Source: an uncultured Solirubrobacteraceae bacterium (lineage in GTDB: Bacteria > Actinomycetota > Thermoleophilia > Solirubrobacterales > Solirubrobacteraceae). Taken from it: a DNA stretch of 7,186 nucleotides. Location of the stretch: assembly GCA_955652345.1 (NCBI GenBank), contig CATPBV010000036.1, positions 1-7,186 on the forward strand. Reading direction: 5' to 3'. A program made the translations under genes and the position numbers. Under the pieces are notes generated by a model. That model saw nothing but the letters and a program-made list of their open reading frames with translations. It was not told the DNA's origin and made no database searches. Positions within the stretch are counted from its first letter, which is position 1. The number at the start of each line of letters is the position of its first letter. This document shows positions 1-5,422 of the stretch, in pieces.

Positions 1-147
1 GAACAGTCGATAGTCGCCGGCGATCGCGCGGCGTTCACGCAGGCGTGCCGCTACCCCGACGGGAGCAACGTGCTGCGCGCCGCGATGCTCGAGCTACGCG
101 GTGGGCAGATCGCACGCGAGACCGGCGTCCAAGCCTGGGACGCGTAA
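1..147 (+). CDS. 3' end of a SnoaL/NTF2-like protein (partial)
   Basis: Frame 1 is open from the left edge to a TAA and encodes the last 48 residues of a protein. The end reads VLRAAMLELRGGQIARET, then a short tail finishing in AWDA. This looks like the final beta strands of the NTF2/SnoaL-like cone fold, where a hydrophobic strand is followed by 'G-x-I-xRE' and the chain ends soon after. Family members include ketosteroid isomerase-like enzymes, polyketide cyclases and many uncharacterised small soluble proteins, so the substrate cannot be named. Codon third positions are mostly G or C, as expected for a real gene here. The start and most of the domain lie outside the window. A strong hairpin follows the stop by 15 nt. 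The family call rests on the C-terminal pattern alone. Confidence 0.6.
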   Translation, partial: EQSIVAGDRAAFTQACRYPDGSNVLRAAMLELRGGQIARETGVQAWDA

Positions 148-162
148 CCCCAAGTGCAGCCA

Positions 163-194
163 GGACGGGGCCCGCGCCGGAGCGGGCCCCGTCC
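163..194. terminator. Bidirectional GC-rich hairpin terminator
   Basis: This is a perfect inverted repeat: a 13-nt arm at 163-175 pairs with 182-194 around a 6-nt loop (GCCGGA). It lies 15 nt after the stop of the SnoaL-like gene (+) and 12 nt after the stop of the lipoprotein gene (-), so it can serve both converging transcripts. There is no U-tract on either side. That is common for actinobacterial terminators, but it leaves the mechanism (intrinsic or assisted) open. Confidence 0.8.
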
Positions 195-206
195 GGCGCA
201 CCGTCG

Positions 207-650
207 CTACCAGCTCCCGCCGTGGCAATCGCTCGCGGGATCGGAGCCCGCGCAGGTCCGCTGTAGGGCGCCATTGCTGCCGCCCGACAGCATGAACGCT
301 TCTCCGGATCGCGAGTGAGCAGTGATCGTGTAGCTCTGAGCGGCGAGCTTGAGTTGCACTTTTCCGGGCCCTGAACCGAGCGGCGGGGCGCCGCTCCCGA
401 GCGCGTTCGTGAGATCGCAACCGGCGTACGTTTGGGCGTCCACGTAGCACGTCTCCAGCGCTGTCAGGGTGGTACGCGCAGCGGCCCTGGCGGCGGCGTC
501 CTGCTGCAGCGCGGCTGCGCTTCCGCCAGGCGTTGTAGCTGTACTGGTCGGAATTGCGACGGGCGCGATCGCCGTCGAGCCGCCGTTGCCGCCACCGCAG
601 GCCGCGATCAGACCGCACGACGCAAGCAGGAGTAGGGATCGTTTGAGCAT
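207..650 (-). CDS. Small lipoprotein with type IV pilin-like C-terminal half
   Basis: The product has 147 residues. The N-terminus is a lipoprotein signal: MLKR, a hydrophobic stretch at about 5-16, then a lipobox (IAAC) with the predicted lipidated Cys18. A Gly/Ser/Thr/Pro-rich linker runs to about residue 50. From about 51 the sequence resembles the globular part of actinobacterial type IV pilins: an Ala-rich helix (AAARAAARTTLTALETCYVD), then 'QTYAGCD', a SYTITAHSRSGEAF strand pair, and a C-terminal 'TCAG...C-GGSW' end. Cys68/Cys78 and Cys133/Cys142 could form disulfides outside the membrane. The usual prepilin leader and N-terminal hydrophobic helix are missing and the lipobox takes their place, so it should sit on the membrane rather than assemble as a normal pilin. 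A purine-rich stretch (AAAGGA) lies about 13 nt before the ATG. The DUF4232 gene is upstream on the same strand, 127 bp away. The pilin resemblance is by eye. Confidence 0.72.
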   Translation of the reverse strand: MLKRSLLLLASCGLIAACGGGNGGSTAIAPVAIPTSTATTPGGSAAALQQDAAARAAARTTLTALETCYVDAQTYAGCDLTNALGSGAPPLGSGPGKVQLKLAAQSYTITAHSRSGEAFMLSGGSNGALQRTCAGSDPASDCHGGSW

Positions 651-710
651 CGGTTAGGTTCCGTCCTTTCCGGTGGGCATCGAGCGCGCACTCACCAAAG
701 ACGCGCGCCC

Positions 711-718
711 CGGTCAAG
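711..718 (-). promoter_or_regulatory. Possible -35 element for the lipoprotein gene
   Basis: On the minus strand this reads CTTGACCG, which contains a good -35 hexamer (TTGACC). It lies about 60 nt before the lipoprotein start. The same octamer occurs at a similar distance (about 68 nt) upstream of the DUF4232 gene. No convincing -10 box sits 16-18 nt downstream; the best candidates there (TGAGTG, GTGAGT) are poor. This is therefore only a partial promoter signal in an otherwise featureless 127-bp gap. Confidence 0.25.
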
Positions 719-777
719 TATCGACCGCTACGAGCTGAGGTTTGAGCGTCGAGGCGCCCGCGTCGGCGCCAGACGAT

Positions 778-1320
778 CTACAGCGGACTCCTGCTCGGCC
801 TCACTGGGTACACGCTCGGATGCCTGCACAGGCTGAACTTGCCGCTGTAGTAGACGAGCCGCGATGTGCTGTTCGGTGGGAAGACCCGGATGCCGAATGC
901 GGACAGCGAGTGGCCCGGGCAGAAGGCGCCGAGGGCGTAGTGGAACGTGAACCACGCGCGTTGCCACGGGTGCAGAACGACGTTGCGCTGCGTAAAGCCC
1001 GTCTGCCGGACCACGTTGACATTGATCGGGTTGGCATGGCTGTCGAGTAGCCCGACTCCCGGGAAGCCTTGGAGGTGGCAGGTCGCAGGGCCGACGTTGC
1101 GGAGCGTCATGTCCCAGTAACGGTTACCTGTCGCAGCCCCGACAGGCGGCACGAAGTCGAGCCTCAGATTCGATGTCGCGCAGCCCGGCGTCGACGCGCC
1201 GGAGCCAAGCGCCGGCACCGCAAGCGCACCCCCTGCGATGAGCAGCGCAGATGCGACGCCGAAGAGCAACGCGACCAAGCGCTTGTTGACGCCGGAACGC
1301 TGGCGAGCAGGCAAAGACAT
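778..1320 (-). CDS. DUF4232 domain-containing exported protein
   Basis: The product has 180 residues. The open frame extends further upstream, but I choose the ATG at 1320. It has a good ribosome site (GAGG, 8 nt before the ATG), and it puts a normal signal peptide at the N-terminus: basic residues up to Lys13/Arg14, a hydrophobic run at about 15-34, and a likely cleavage after GGALA. The mature part matches DUF4232: an early Cys47 (PGCATSNLRL), a strand with WDMTLRNVGPATCHLQGFPGV carrying Cys81 (split over 69-89), a 'GVGLLD' turn, a FTFHYALG strand and late Cys134 and Cys165. Four mature cysteines suggest two disulfides in an extracytoplasmic beta-sandwich. Family members are common actinobacterial cell-surface or secreted proteins of unknown function. 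The gene is divergent from the LigD-type polymerase, with 100 bp between their starts. Confidence 0.82.
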   Translation of the reverse strand: MSLPARQRSGVNKRLVALLFGVASALLIAGGALAVPALGSGASTPGCATSNLRLDFVPPVGAATGNRYWDMTLRNVGPATCHLQGFPGVGLLDSHANPINVNVVRQTGFTQRNVVLHPWQRAWFTFHYALGAFCPGHSLSAFGIRVFPPNSTSRLVYYSGKFSLCRHPSVYPVRPSRSPL

Positions 1321-1366
1321 AGTGGACCTCGCTTCTCCCCCGGCCCGACGCTTACGGTTCTCGCAG

Positions 1367-1394
1367 CCTATACACGGCGCCGAGCGACGGTCAA
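1367..1394 (-). promoter_or_regulatory. Sigma-70-like promoter of the DUF4232 gene
   Basis: On the minus strand there is a TTGACC -35 box (1389-1394) and a TATAGG -10 box (1367-1372), separated by 16 bp. Transcription would begin near 1360, giving a leader of about 40 nt that contains the GAGG ribosome site of the DUF4232 gene. Housekeeping-sigma recognition is inferred from the hexamers only. The element lies in the 100-bp divergent gap, close to the start of the polymerase gene. Confidence 0.5.
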
Positions 1395-1420
1395 GGCTCG
1401 CAGCGGTAGAAATCCAAGCC

Positions 1421-2485
1421 ATGGCCACGCCCGACGCAACCATCGTCGACGCCGGTGGCCGCGATCTGCGCGTGTCGAACCCGGATCGGGTCATCTTTCC
1501 GGCGACCGACCGCGCGGACCCGGTCACGAAGCTCGACATCGTCAGCTACTACCTCGCAGTCGCCGACGGGATCATGCGCGCGCTCGAGCGGCGACCGACC
1601 ACGCTCGAGCGATGGCCGAAGGGCGTGCACCCTGGCATCGTCCTCTCGACGCGCGAAAAGGGGGGCGGCGACGCCTTCTTTCAGAAGCGCATTCCACGGG
1701 GAGCTCCGGACTACGTGCAGACGGCGACGATCCAGTTCCCATCGGGGCGCCACGCGGACGAGATCTGTCCAACCGAGATCGCGGTCGTCGGCTGGGCGGC
1801 ACAGATGGGCACGATCACGTTTCACCCGTGGCCGGTTCGAAGTGACGACGTCGACCATCCCGATGAGCTGCGCCTCGACCTCGACCCGCAGCCCGGTACC
1901 GACTTTGCCGACGCTGTGCGGGCCGCCGGAGCGGCGCGCGTGCTGCTGGACGAGCTCGGCTACACCGGGTTCCCGAAGACATCTGGGGGGCGCGGGGTTC
2001 ACATATACGTCCGAATCGCGCGGGACTGGACGTTCACCGACGTCCGCCACGCCGCGATCGCGTTCGGGCGTGAGCTCGAGCGGCGTCTTCCCGACCTCCT
2101 CACCACGAAGTGGTGGAAGGAGGAGCGCGGCGAGCGCATCTTCATCGACTACAACCAGAACGCCCGGGACCGCACGATCGCCTCGGCGTACAGCGTTCGA
2201 CCGAAACCGGGCGCGCCCGTGTCCGCTCCGCTGGCATGGGAAGAGCTCACAAAGGTCGCACCCGAGGACTTCACGGTCGCCACGATGCCGGCACGCTTTG
2301 CCGACGTGGGCGATCGCCACGCAGCGATCGATGATGTCGCTCACTCGCTGGCGCCGCTGCTGGAGATGTACGAGCGCGACGTCGCCGAGGGACAGGGCGA
2401 CATGCCTTACCCACCGGACTATCCGAAGATGCCCGGGGAGCCCAAGCGCGTGCAGCCCTCACGCGATCGCGACCGCCCGCGCTAG
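1421..2485 (+). CDS. ligD: Stand-alone LigD-type NHEJ polymerase domain protein
   Basis: The product has 354 residues. It is the archaeo-eukaryotic primase-type polymerase domain of bacterial DNA ligase D, which fills gaps and adds (ribo)nucleotides at breaks during Ku-dependent end joining. Visible landmarks are SNPDRVIFP (19-27, in the region that binds the 5'-phosphate in characterised PolDoms), FFQKR (86-90), the metal-binding DLD at Asp153/Asp155, SGGRGVHIY (188-196) with His194, and DYNQNARDRTIASAYSVR (243-260) with the third acidic residue Asp243. The Asp155-Asp243 spacing equals that of the catalytic aspartates in Mycobacterium tuberculosis LigD. There is no ligase or phosphoesterase domain, so it resembles the separate PolD proteins of actinobacteria. 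The end (GDMPYPPDYPKMPGEPKR) also fits that subgroup. The ATG at 1421 is chosen by homology; upstream in-frame codons would overlap the divergent gene. No clear Shine-Dalgarno is present, so a very short leader is possible. No Ku gene is in view. The symbol ligD denotes the family only. Confidence 0.93.
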   Translation: MATPDATIVDAGGRDLRVSNPDRVIFPATDRADPVTKLDIVSYYLAVADGIMRALERRPTTLERWPKGVHPGIVLSTREKGGGDAFFQKRIPRGAPDYVQTATIQFPSGRHADEICPTEIAVVGWAAQMGTITFHPWPVRSDDVDHPDELRLDLDPQPGTDFADAVRAAGAARVLLDELGYTGFPKTSGGRGVHIYVRIARDWTFTDVRHAAIAFGRELERRLPDLLTTKWWKEERGERIFIDYNQNARDRTIASAYSVRPKPGAPVSAPLAWEELTKVAPEDFTVATMPARFADVGDRHAAIDDVAHSLAPLLEMYERDVAEGQGDMPYPPDYPKMPGEPKRVQPSRDRDRPR

Positions 2486-2494
2486 CGAGCTCGG

Positions 2495-3358
2495 CTACCG
2501 GGATTGAGGCAGTTTCGCCAGACCGCGGCGGAGGACCGGGGCGGACGGCGGCGGGACGACCGGCCCGATGTCGCCGTCAGGCGCCTCGTCGAGGTCGACG
2601 ATCACAGGGGCGTGGTCGCTGGGCCCGTGACCCTTGCGGGCGTGCCGGTCCACCCACGCGGCCCGGACCCGCTCGGCGACGGGCGGCGTCGCGAGCACAA
2701 GATCGATCCGCATCCCGAGGTCTTGATGGAACATGCCTGCCCTGTAGTCCCAATACGTGAATACGCGTTCCTTTGGCCAGCGATCGCGAACGACGTCGCG
2801 TAGGCCGAGCGCCTGTAGCTCGGACAGCGCCGCGCGCTCGGGCGCCGTGACGTGGGTCTCGCCGACGTAGGCGTCGGGGTCGAACACGTCGTCGTCGGTC
2901 GGTGCGATGTTCATGTCGCCGCAGACAATCGTGGCTCGAGGGCCGGCAGCGACCATGTCGCGGAGCGAGCCGAGCCATGCGAGCTTGTAGCGGTAGTGCT
3001 CAGAGCCGGGGACGCGCCCGTTCGGTACGTATACCGAGACCACCCGGATCCCACCGCACGTCGCCGATACCGCGCGGGCCTCCGGATCGGGGAAGCCGGG
3101 GGCGCCGGCAAGCCCCGCCACAACGTCCTCGAGCCCGACCCGGGAGACGATCGCGACACCGTTCCATGTCGCCTCGCCGTGCACCGCGGCGATGTAGCCA
3201 CGATCGGACAGCTCATCGCCGAGCAGCTCGGCGAACGCGTCGTCGCCGATCTTGGTCTCCTGCAGACAGACCACGTCTGGCTGTCGCTGATCCAGCCACG
3301 GAAGCAGCCGCGGCAAGCGCTGCTTCAGCGAGTTGACATTCCAGGTCGCTATCCGCAC
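2495..3358 (-). CDS. xthA: Exodeoxyribonuclease III (AP endonuclease, ExoIII/APE1 family)
   Basis: The product has 287 residues. It is predicted to cut DNA 5' to abasic sites and to remove 3'-blocking groups in base-excision repair, with 3'-5' exonuclease activity typical of the family. The EEP-fold motifs are all present: WNVNS with Asn7, LQETK with Glu34, VYVPNG with Tyr110 and Asn113, GDMNIAP with Asp148/Asn150, YWDYRAGMF (202-210), RIDLVLAT with Asp219, and GPSDHAPV with Asp248/His249. The active site therefore looks intact. The start is a GTG, because the family N-terminus begins exactly there. No strong ribosome site is visible. The stop of the tandem-ACT gene lies 25 nt upstream, which suggests co-transcription. 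A proline-rich tail of about 28 residues (260-287) extends past the usual end of the fold. The gene ends 9 bp from the convergent polymerase stop. Confidence 0.95.
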   Translation of the reverse strand: MRIATWNVNSLKQRLPRLLPWLDQRQPDVVCLQETKIGDDAFAELLGDELSDRGYIAAVHGEATWNGVAIVSRVGLEDVVAGLAGAPGFPDPEARAVSATCGGIRVVSVYVPNGRVPGSEHYRYKLAWLGSLRDMVAAGPRATIVCGDMNIAPTDDDVFDPDAYVGETHVTAPERAALSELQALGLRDVVRDRWPKERVFTYWDYRAGMFHQDLGMRIDLVLATPPVAERVRAAWVDRHARKGHGPSDHAPVIVDLDEAPDGDIGPVVPPPSAPVLRRGLAKLPQSR

Positions 3359-3383
3359 GCCAAGATCACGGTAGCGGCGCTCG

Positions 3384-3764
3384 TCAGCTCGTCTGGCCGA
3401 GCGCAGCCCGCAGGGCAGCGATGTCGGCCGCCCCGAACACCACGCGGTTCTGCGTGGCGACGTAGACGAGATCGAGGTTGACCCCGGCCCGGGCGATCCT
3501 GCGCGTCAGGTCGGCCAGCACTCCGGGGCGGTCTTCGACGTTGACGACGACGACCTCGCGCTCGCGCGTGACCGCCAGATGCGAGATCGCGAGCGAATGC
3601 TTCGCTGCCTCGGCGTGCGGGACGAGGATGTGCAGCTCGGCTCGCTCGCCTGATCCAATGCAGGTGGCGGCCGCGATGTTCACGCCGGCATCGCTGATTG
3701 CGGCGGCGATCCGCGCCAGGGCGCCGGGACTGTTCTCGATGTCGATGACCAGGTCGAATGCCAT
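3384..3764 (-). CDS. Tandem ACT-domain protein
   Basis: The product has 126 residues and consists almost entirely of two ACT domains. The first spans about 4-66 (DLVIDIENSPGALARIAAAI, then DAGVNI). The second spans about 70-124 (VVVVNVEDRPGVLADLTRRI, then ARAGVNLDLVYVA). Both carry the 'PG-L--(I/L)' turn and the 'AGVN' motif where ACT domains bind small ligands, usually amino acids. No catalytic domain is attached, so it is probably a ligand sensor or regulatory subunit with an unknown partner. Homologs are often labelled amino acid-binding proteins. It is upstream of xthA on the same strand (25-nt gap), with no evident functional link. There is no clear Shine-Dalgarno before the ATG. A TAGGCT hexamer 17 nt upstream could be a -10 box, but without a good -35. 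Confidence 0.85.
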   Translation of the reverse strand: MAFDLVIDIENSPGALARIAAAISDAGVNIAAATCIGSGERAELHILVPHAEAAKHSLAISHLAVTREREVVVVNVEDRPGVLADLTRRIARAGVNLDLVYVATQNRVVFGAADIAALRAALGQTS

Positions 3765-3930
3765 CTGCGTGCTGCGGAGTCAGCCTACTTCGTCATCGGC
3801 AGTCGACGATGGACGACCCGCGCCGGCAACCGCTGCCCCCTGCGCTGGTTCGGAGTTGCATGCTGGGCGCCGCTCTGGAAAGAATACGTCGCGACGGGCA
3901 AACGACAGTGCCGGGTACCCGACCAGCAAG

Positions 3931-4185
3931 CCGGGCGGCACCACCCATGCCGACTCGCTCTCCGGCAACCTGTGCGTGGACAGCACGATCGCCAACTACC
4001 TGACGACGGGCGCGCTGCCACCGCGCAAGCACGATGCGCTGTGGGACGCCACGTGCGCACCGCTGCCCGTGCCGGTGCCCCCGGGCGCCTCGTCGGGCGC
4101 CTCGAGCAGCTCACAGTCAGCGAGCGTACGGGCGTTCAGCCGAGCGGCTAACAGGCTCGGGCTGCCCGCAGTCGAGCTTCGCTGA
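3931..4185 (+). pseudogene. 5'-truncated remnant of a TAP-like alpha/beta hydrolase
   Basis: Frame 1 ends at a TGA at 4183-4185. It contains THADSLSGNLCVDSTIANYL, then TTGALPPRKHDALWDATCAP, then LPVPVP. This resembles the C-terminal region of actinobacterial alpha/beta hydrolases of the tripeptidyl-aminopeptidase type: catalytic-His area (G-TTH), a Cys-containing segment, 'YL-TGALP-RK', and a closing Cys-Pro-rich end. Codon third positions are nearly all G/C from 3931 to about 4105, as in a true coding frame, and become less so in the last 80 nt. Full proteins of this type have several hundred residues. Here only 166 bp separate this segment from the ACT gene start, and that stretch (3765-3930) shows no recognisable continuation in any frame. 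The nucleophile and acid residues are therefore absent and the gene is a remnant. A strong terminator follows by 12 nt, as for a once-functional transcript. Confidence 0.5.
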
Positions 4186-4197
4186 GAGGCGGATATG

Positions 4198-4234
4198 CCG
4201 TGGGCCTGGGCCCCTCCCGGGGCCGGGCCCACGG
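4198..4234. terminator. Bidirectional GC-rich hairpin terminator
   Basis: This is a long hairpin. Positions 4198-4209 pair with 4223-4234 (12 bp, one of them a T-G wobble). G4210 bulges out, then 4211-4214 pairs with 4219-4222 around a 4-nt loop (TCCC). It lies 12 nt after the stop of the hydrolase remnant (+) and 13 nt after the stop of the DUF2332 gene (-), so it sits symmetrically between two converging genes. No U-tract is present. Confidence 0.82.
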
Positions 4235-4247
4235 CGCCTGTCCAGGT

Positions 4248-5237
4248 TCATCTGCGCCAGCGGATCCAGGTCCCGTGCCCGTCGGTCCATGCGACCGGTC
4301 GCCCATCGATGCACATCAGGAAGTCATCGCCGCGCATGCGTTCGCGGATGATCTGGGCCGCGACCCCAGGAATGAGCTCTGGCCCTTCGTTGGCTATCCA
4401 GACCGCGCCGACCTCCTTGACCGTACGCGCGAACTCCGAGCGGTCGGAGGACTTCGAGACGTAGGGGAGGACCGCCGTGTGGAACACCACCAGCGTGGCC
4501 TCGGCCGGGGCCGACGCGGCGAGCGCGGGCAGATCCGCGCGCAGGTCGCCCTTGACGACGCGCGGCGGATCGGTACGGGCGATCTCGATCGCGGCCCGCA
4601 GGAGGGGCAGGCGGTACTCCTCTCCGGGCCACACAAGCGCTTCGAGCCAGCGGACCTCTGACTCATCGCCGAGGTCGACGGGATCGAGGTCGAGGCCCGC
4701 GCGCCACGCCACGTCGACGTTGCGGCGCGGGAGCGGGGTCCCCTCCCCCGGACGACAGCTGAACACGGGCGGGTCCGGGCCGCGGGACTCGCGCGGCTCG
4801 ATCCGCACGCTCCCGTAGTGGTAGGCGTAGCGATCCGGCAGCAGACACAAGCCGGCGGCCGCGCCCACCTCGAGCAGCGCCAGCGGCTGCGGAAGCTGCG
4901 CCAGAACCGGCAACAAGGTCGCGCACCGCGCGGGCTCGTTGGTCTGCGTCCGGCGCGCCCGCATGGTCGCCGCGATCTCGTCAGCATGGTCGCGCACGAG
5001 CTCAATGAACTCCGCCGGTTCGGCCGGGGTGCCGTACAGGTAGCGCACGACCCCGAGAAGCAGATTCGGCTGGCGCTTGGCGGGCGGCAGCTCACCGAGG
5101 AACTCCACGATCCCTCGATCTATGGCGAGCGCCGCGGCGATCCGCGCGTACAGCGGCGAACGTCCAGCCGCGTCGACCCTCGCGAACGATTCGTAGCGGG
5201 CGGCGATGTCCCGCCGCCCGATCGAGGCCTCGAGCAT
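4248..5237 (-). CDS. DUF2332 family protein
   Basis: The product has 329 residues and matches the DUF2332 family over its whole length. Landmarks are AGRSPLYARIA (24-34), LPPAKRQPNLLLGVVRYL (50-67), LLEVGAAAGLCLLPDRYAY (121-139), a 'D--PVD' segment at about 184-189, WLEALVWPGEE (197-207), VVFHTAVLPYV (250-260), and the end FLMCIDGRPVAWTDGHG (306-322). The LEVGAAAGL segment resembles motif I of Rossmann-fold methyltransferases, but neither the reaction nor a ligand is established. It has no signal peptide or membrane segment and should be cytoplasmic. The ATG at 5237 leaves a short lead-in before ARYESFAR. The frame is open further upstream and no strong ribosome site marks the start, so the exact start is uncertain. 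It stands alone as a transcription unit, ending at the shared hairpin. Confidence 0.88.
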   Translation of the reverse strand: MLEASIGRRDIAARYESFARVDAAGRSPLYARIAAALAIDRGIVEFLGELPPAKRQPNLLLGVVRYLYGTPAEPAEFIELVRDHADEIAATMRARRTQTNEPARCATLLPVLAQLPQPLALLEVGAAAGLCLLPDRYAYHYGSVRIEPRESRGPDPPVFSCRPGEGTPLPRRNVDVAWRAGLDLDPVDLGDESEVRWLEALVWPGEEYRLPLLRAAIEIARTDPPRVVKGDLRADLPALAASAPAEATLVVFHTAVLPYVSKSSDRSEFARTVKEVGAVWIANEGPELIPGVAAQIIRERMRGDDFLMCIDGRPVAWTDGHGTWIRWRR

Positions 5238-5240
5238 CCT

Positions 5241-5378
5241 GGCGAGGCTATCTTTGCCGCGGTGCAGAACGACCGATCTATCGAGGGCTTGGTCGCGATT
5301 GCGGTGTTCTTCGGCTCCGATGGCGAGCGGATAGATCGCGTGAAGGTCTACCGCGAGGGCAGCGCCCAGGTCGAATAG
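5241..5378 (+). pseudogene. Possible NTF2/SnoaL-like C-terminal fragment
   Basis: The frame ending with TAG at 5376-5378 reads IEGLVAIAVFFGSDGERIDR and then VKVYREGSAQVE. Two amphipathic strands joined by a 'SDGER' turn resemble the last hairpin of NTF2/SnoaL-like proteins, and third codon positions are G/C-rich. There is space for only about 45 residues before the divergent DUF2332 start, so at most a fragment survives. It could equally be a chance open frame inside the 5' region between the DUF2332 and DUF2237 genes. I do not recognise it with certainty. Confidence 0.22.
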
Positions 5379-5386
5379 CTTCAGAC

Positions 5387-5416
5387 TTGCATGCCGTTTC
5401 CGGCGGGCGCGATACT
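5387..5416 (+). promoter_or_regulatory. Putative promoter giving a leaderless DUF2237 mRNA
   Basis: A TTGCAT -35-like box (5387-5392) and a GATACT -10-like box (5411-5416) are separated by 18 bp. The -10 box ends 6 nt before the DUF2237 ATG at 5423, so the expected first transcribed base is the A of that ATG or its neighbour. There is no Shine-Dalgarno before this start, which agrees with a leaderless transcript, a frequent arrangement in actinobacteria. Confidence 0.45.
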
Positions 5417-5422
5417 GGGCCG

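Noticed and set aside
94..717. Minus-strand open frame of 207 codons spanning the lipoprotein gene
   Set aside because: It is Arg-rich, has no domain, and runs through the hairpin terminator. The lipoprotein frame has a clear signal sequence and pilin-like pattern instead.
1238..1420. Upstream extension of the polymerase frame to an ATG at 1238
   Set aside because: It would overlap the start of the divergent DUF4232 gene, and the added residues do not resemble the family N-terminus, which begins shortly before the SNPDRVIFP segment.
1321..1539. Upstream extension of the DUF4232 frame to an ATG at 1539
   Set aside because: The extra 73 residues would overlap the polymerase start, cross the likely promoter and place a signal peptide in the middle of the protein. 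The ATG at 1320 has a good ribosome site.
1391..2344. Long minus-strand open frame opposite the polymerase
   Set aside because: It is antisense to the conserved catalytic motifs of the LigD-type polymerase and has no recognisable domain or ribosome site.
2486..2493. Palindrome CGAGCTCG in the gap between the polymerase and xthA stops
   Set aside because: It is only 8 bp with no loop and no longer flanking pairing, so it cannot act as a terminator hairpin, and such palindromes are expected by chance in GC-rich DNA.
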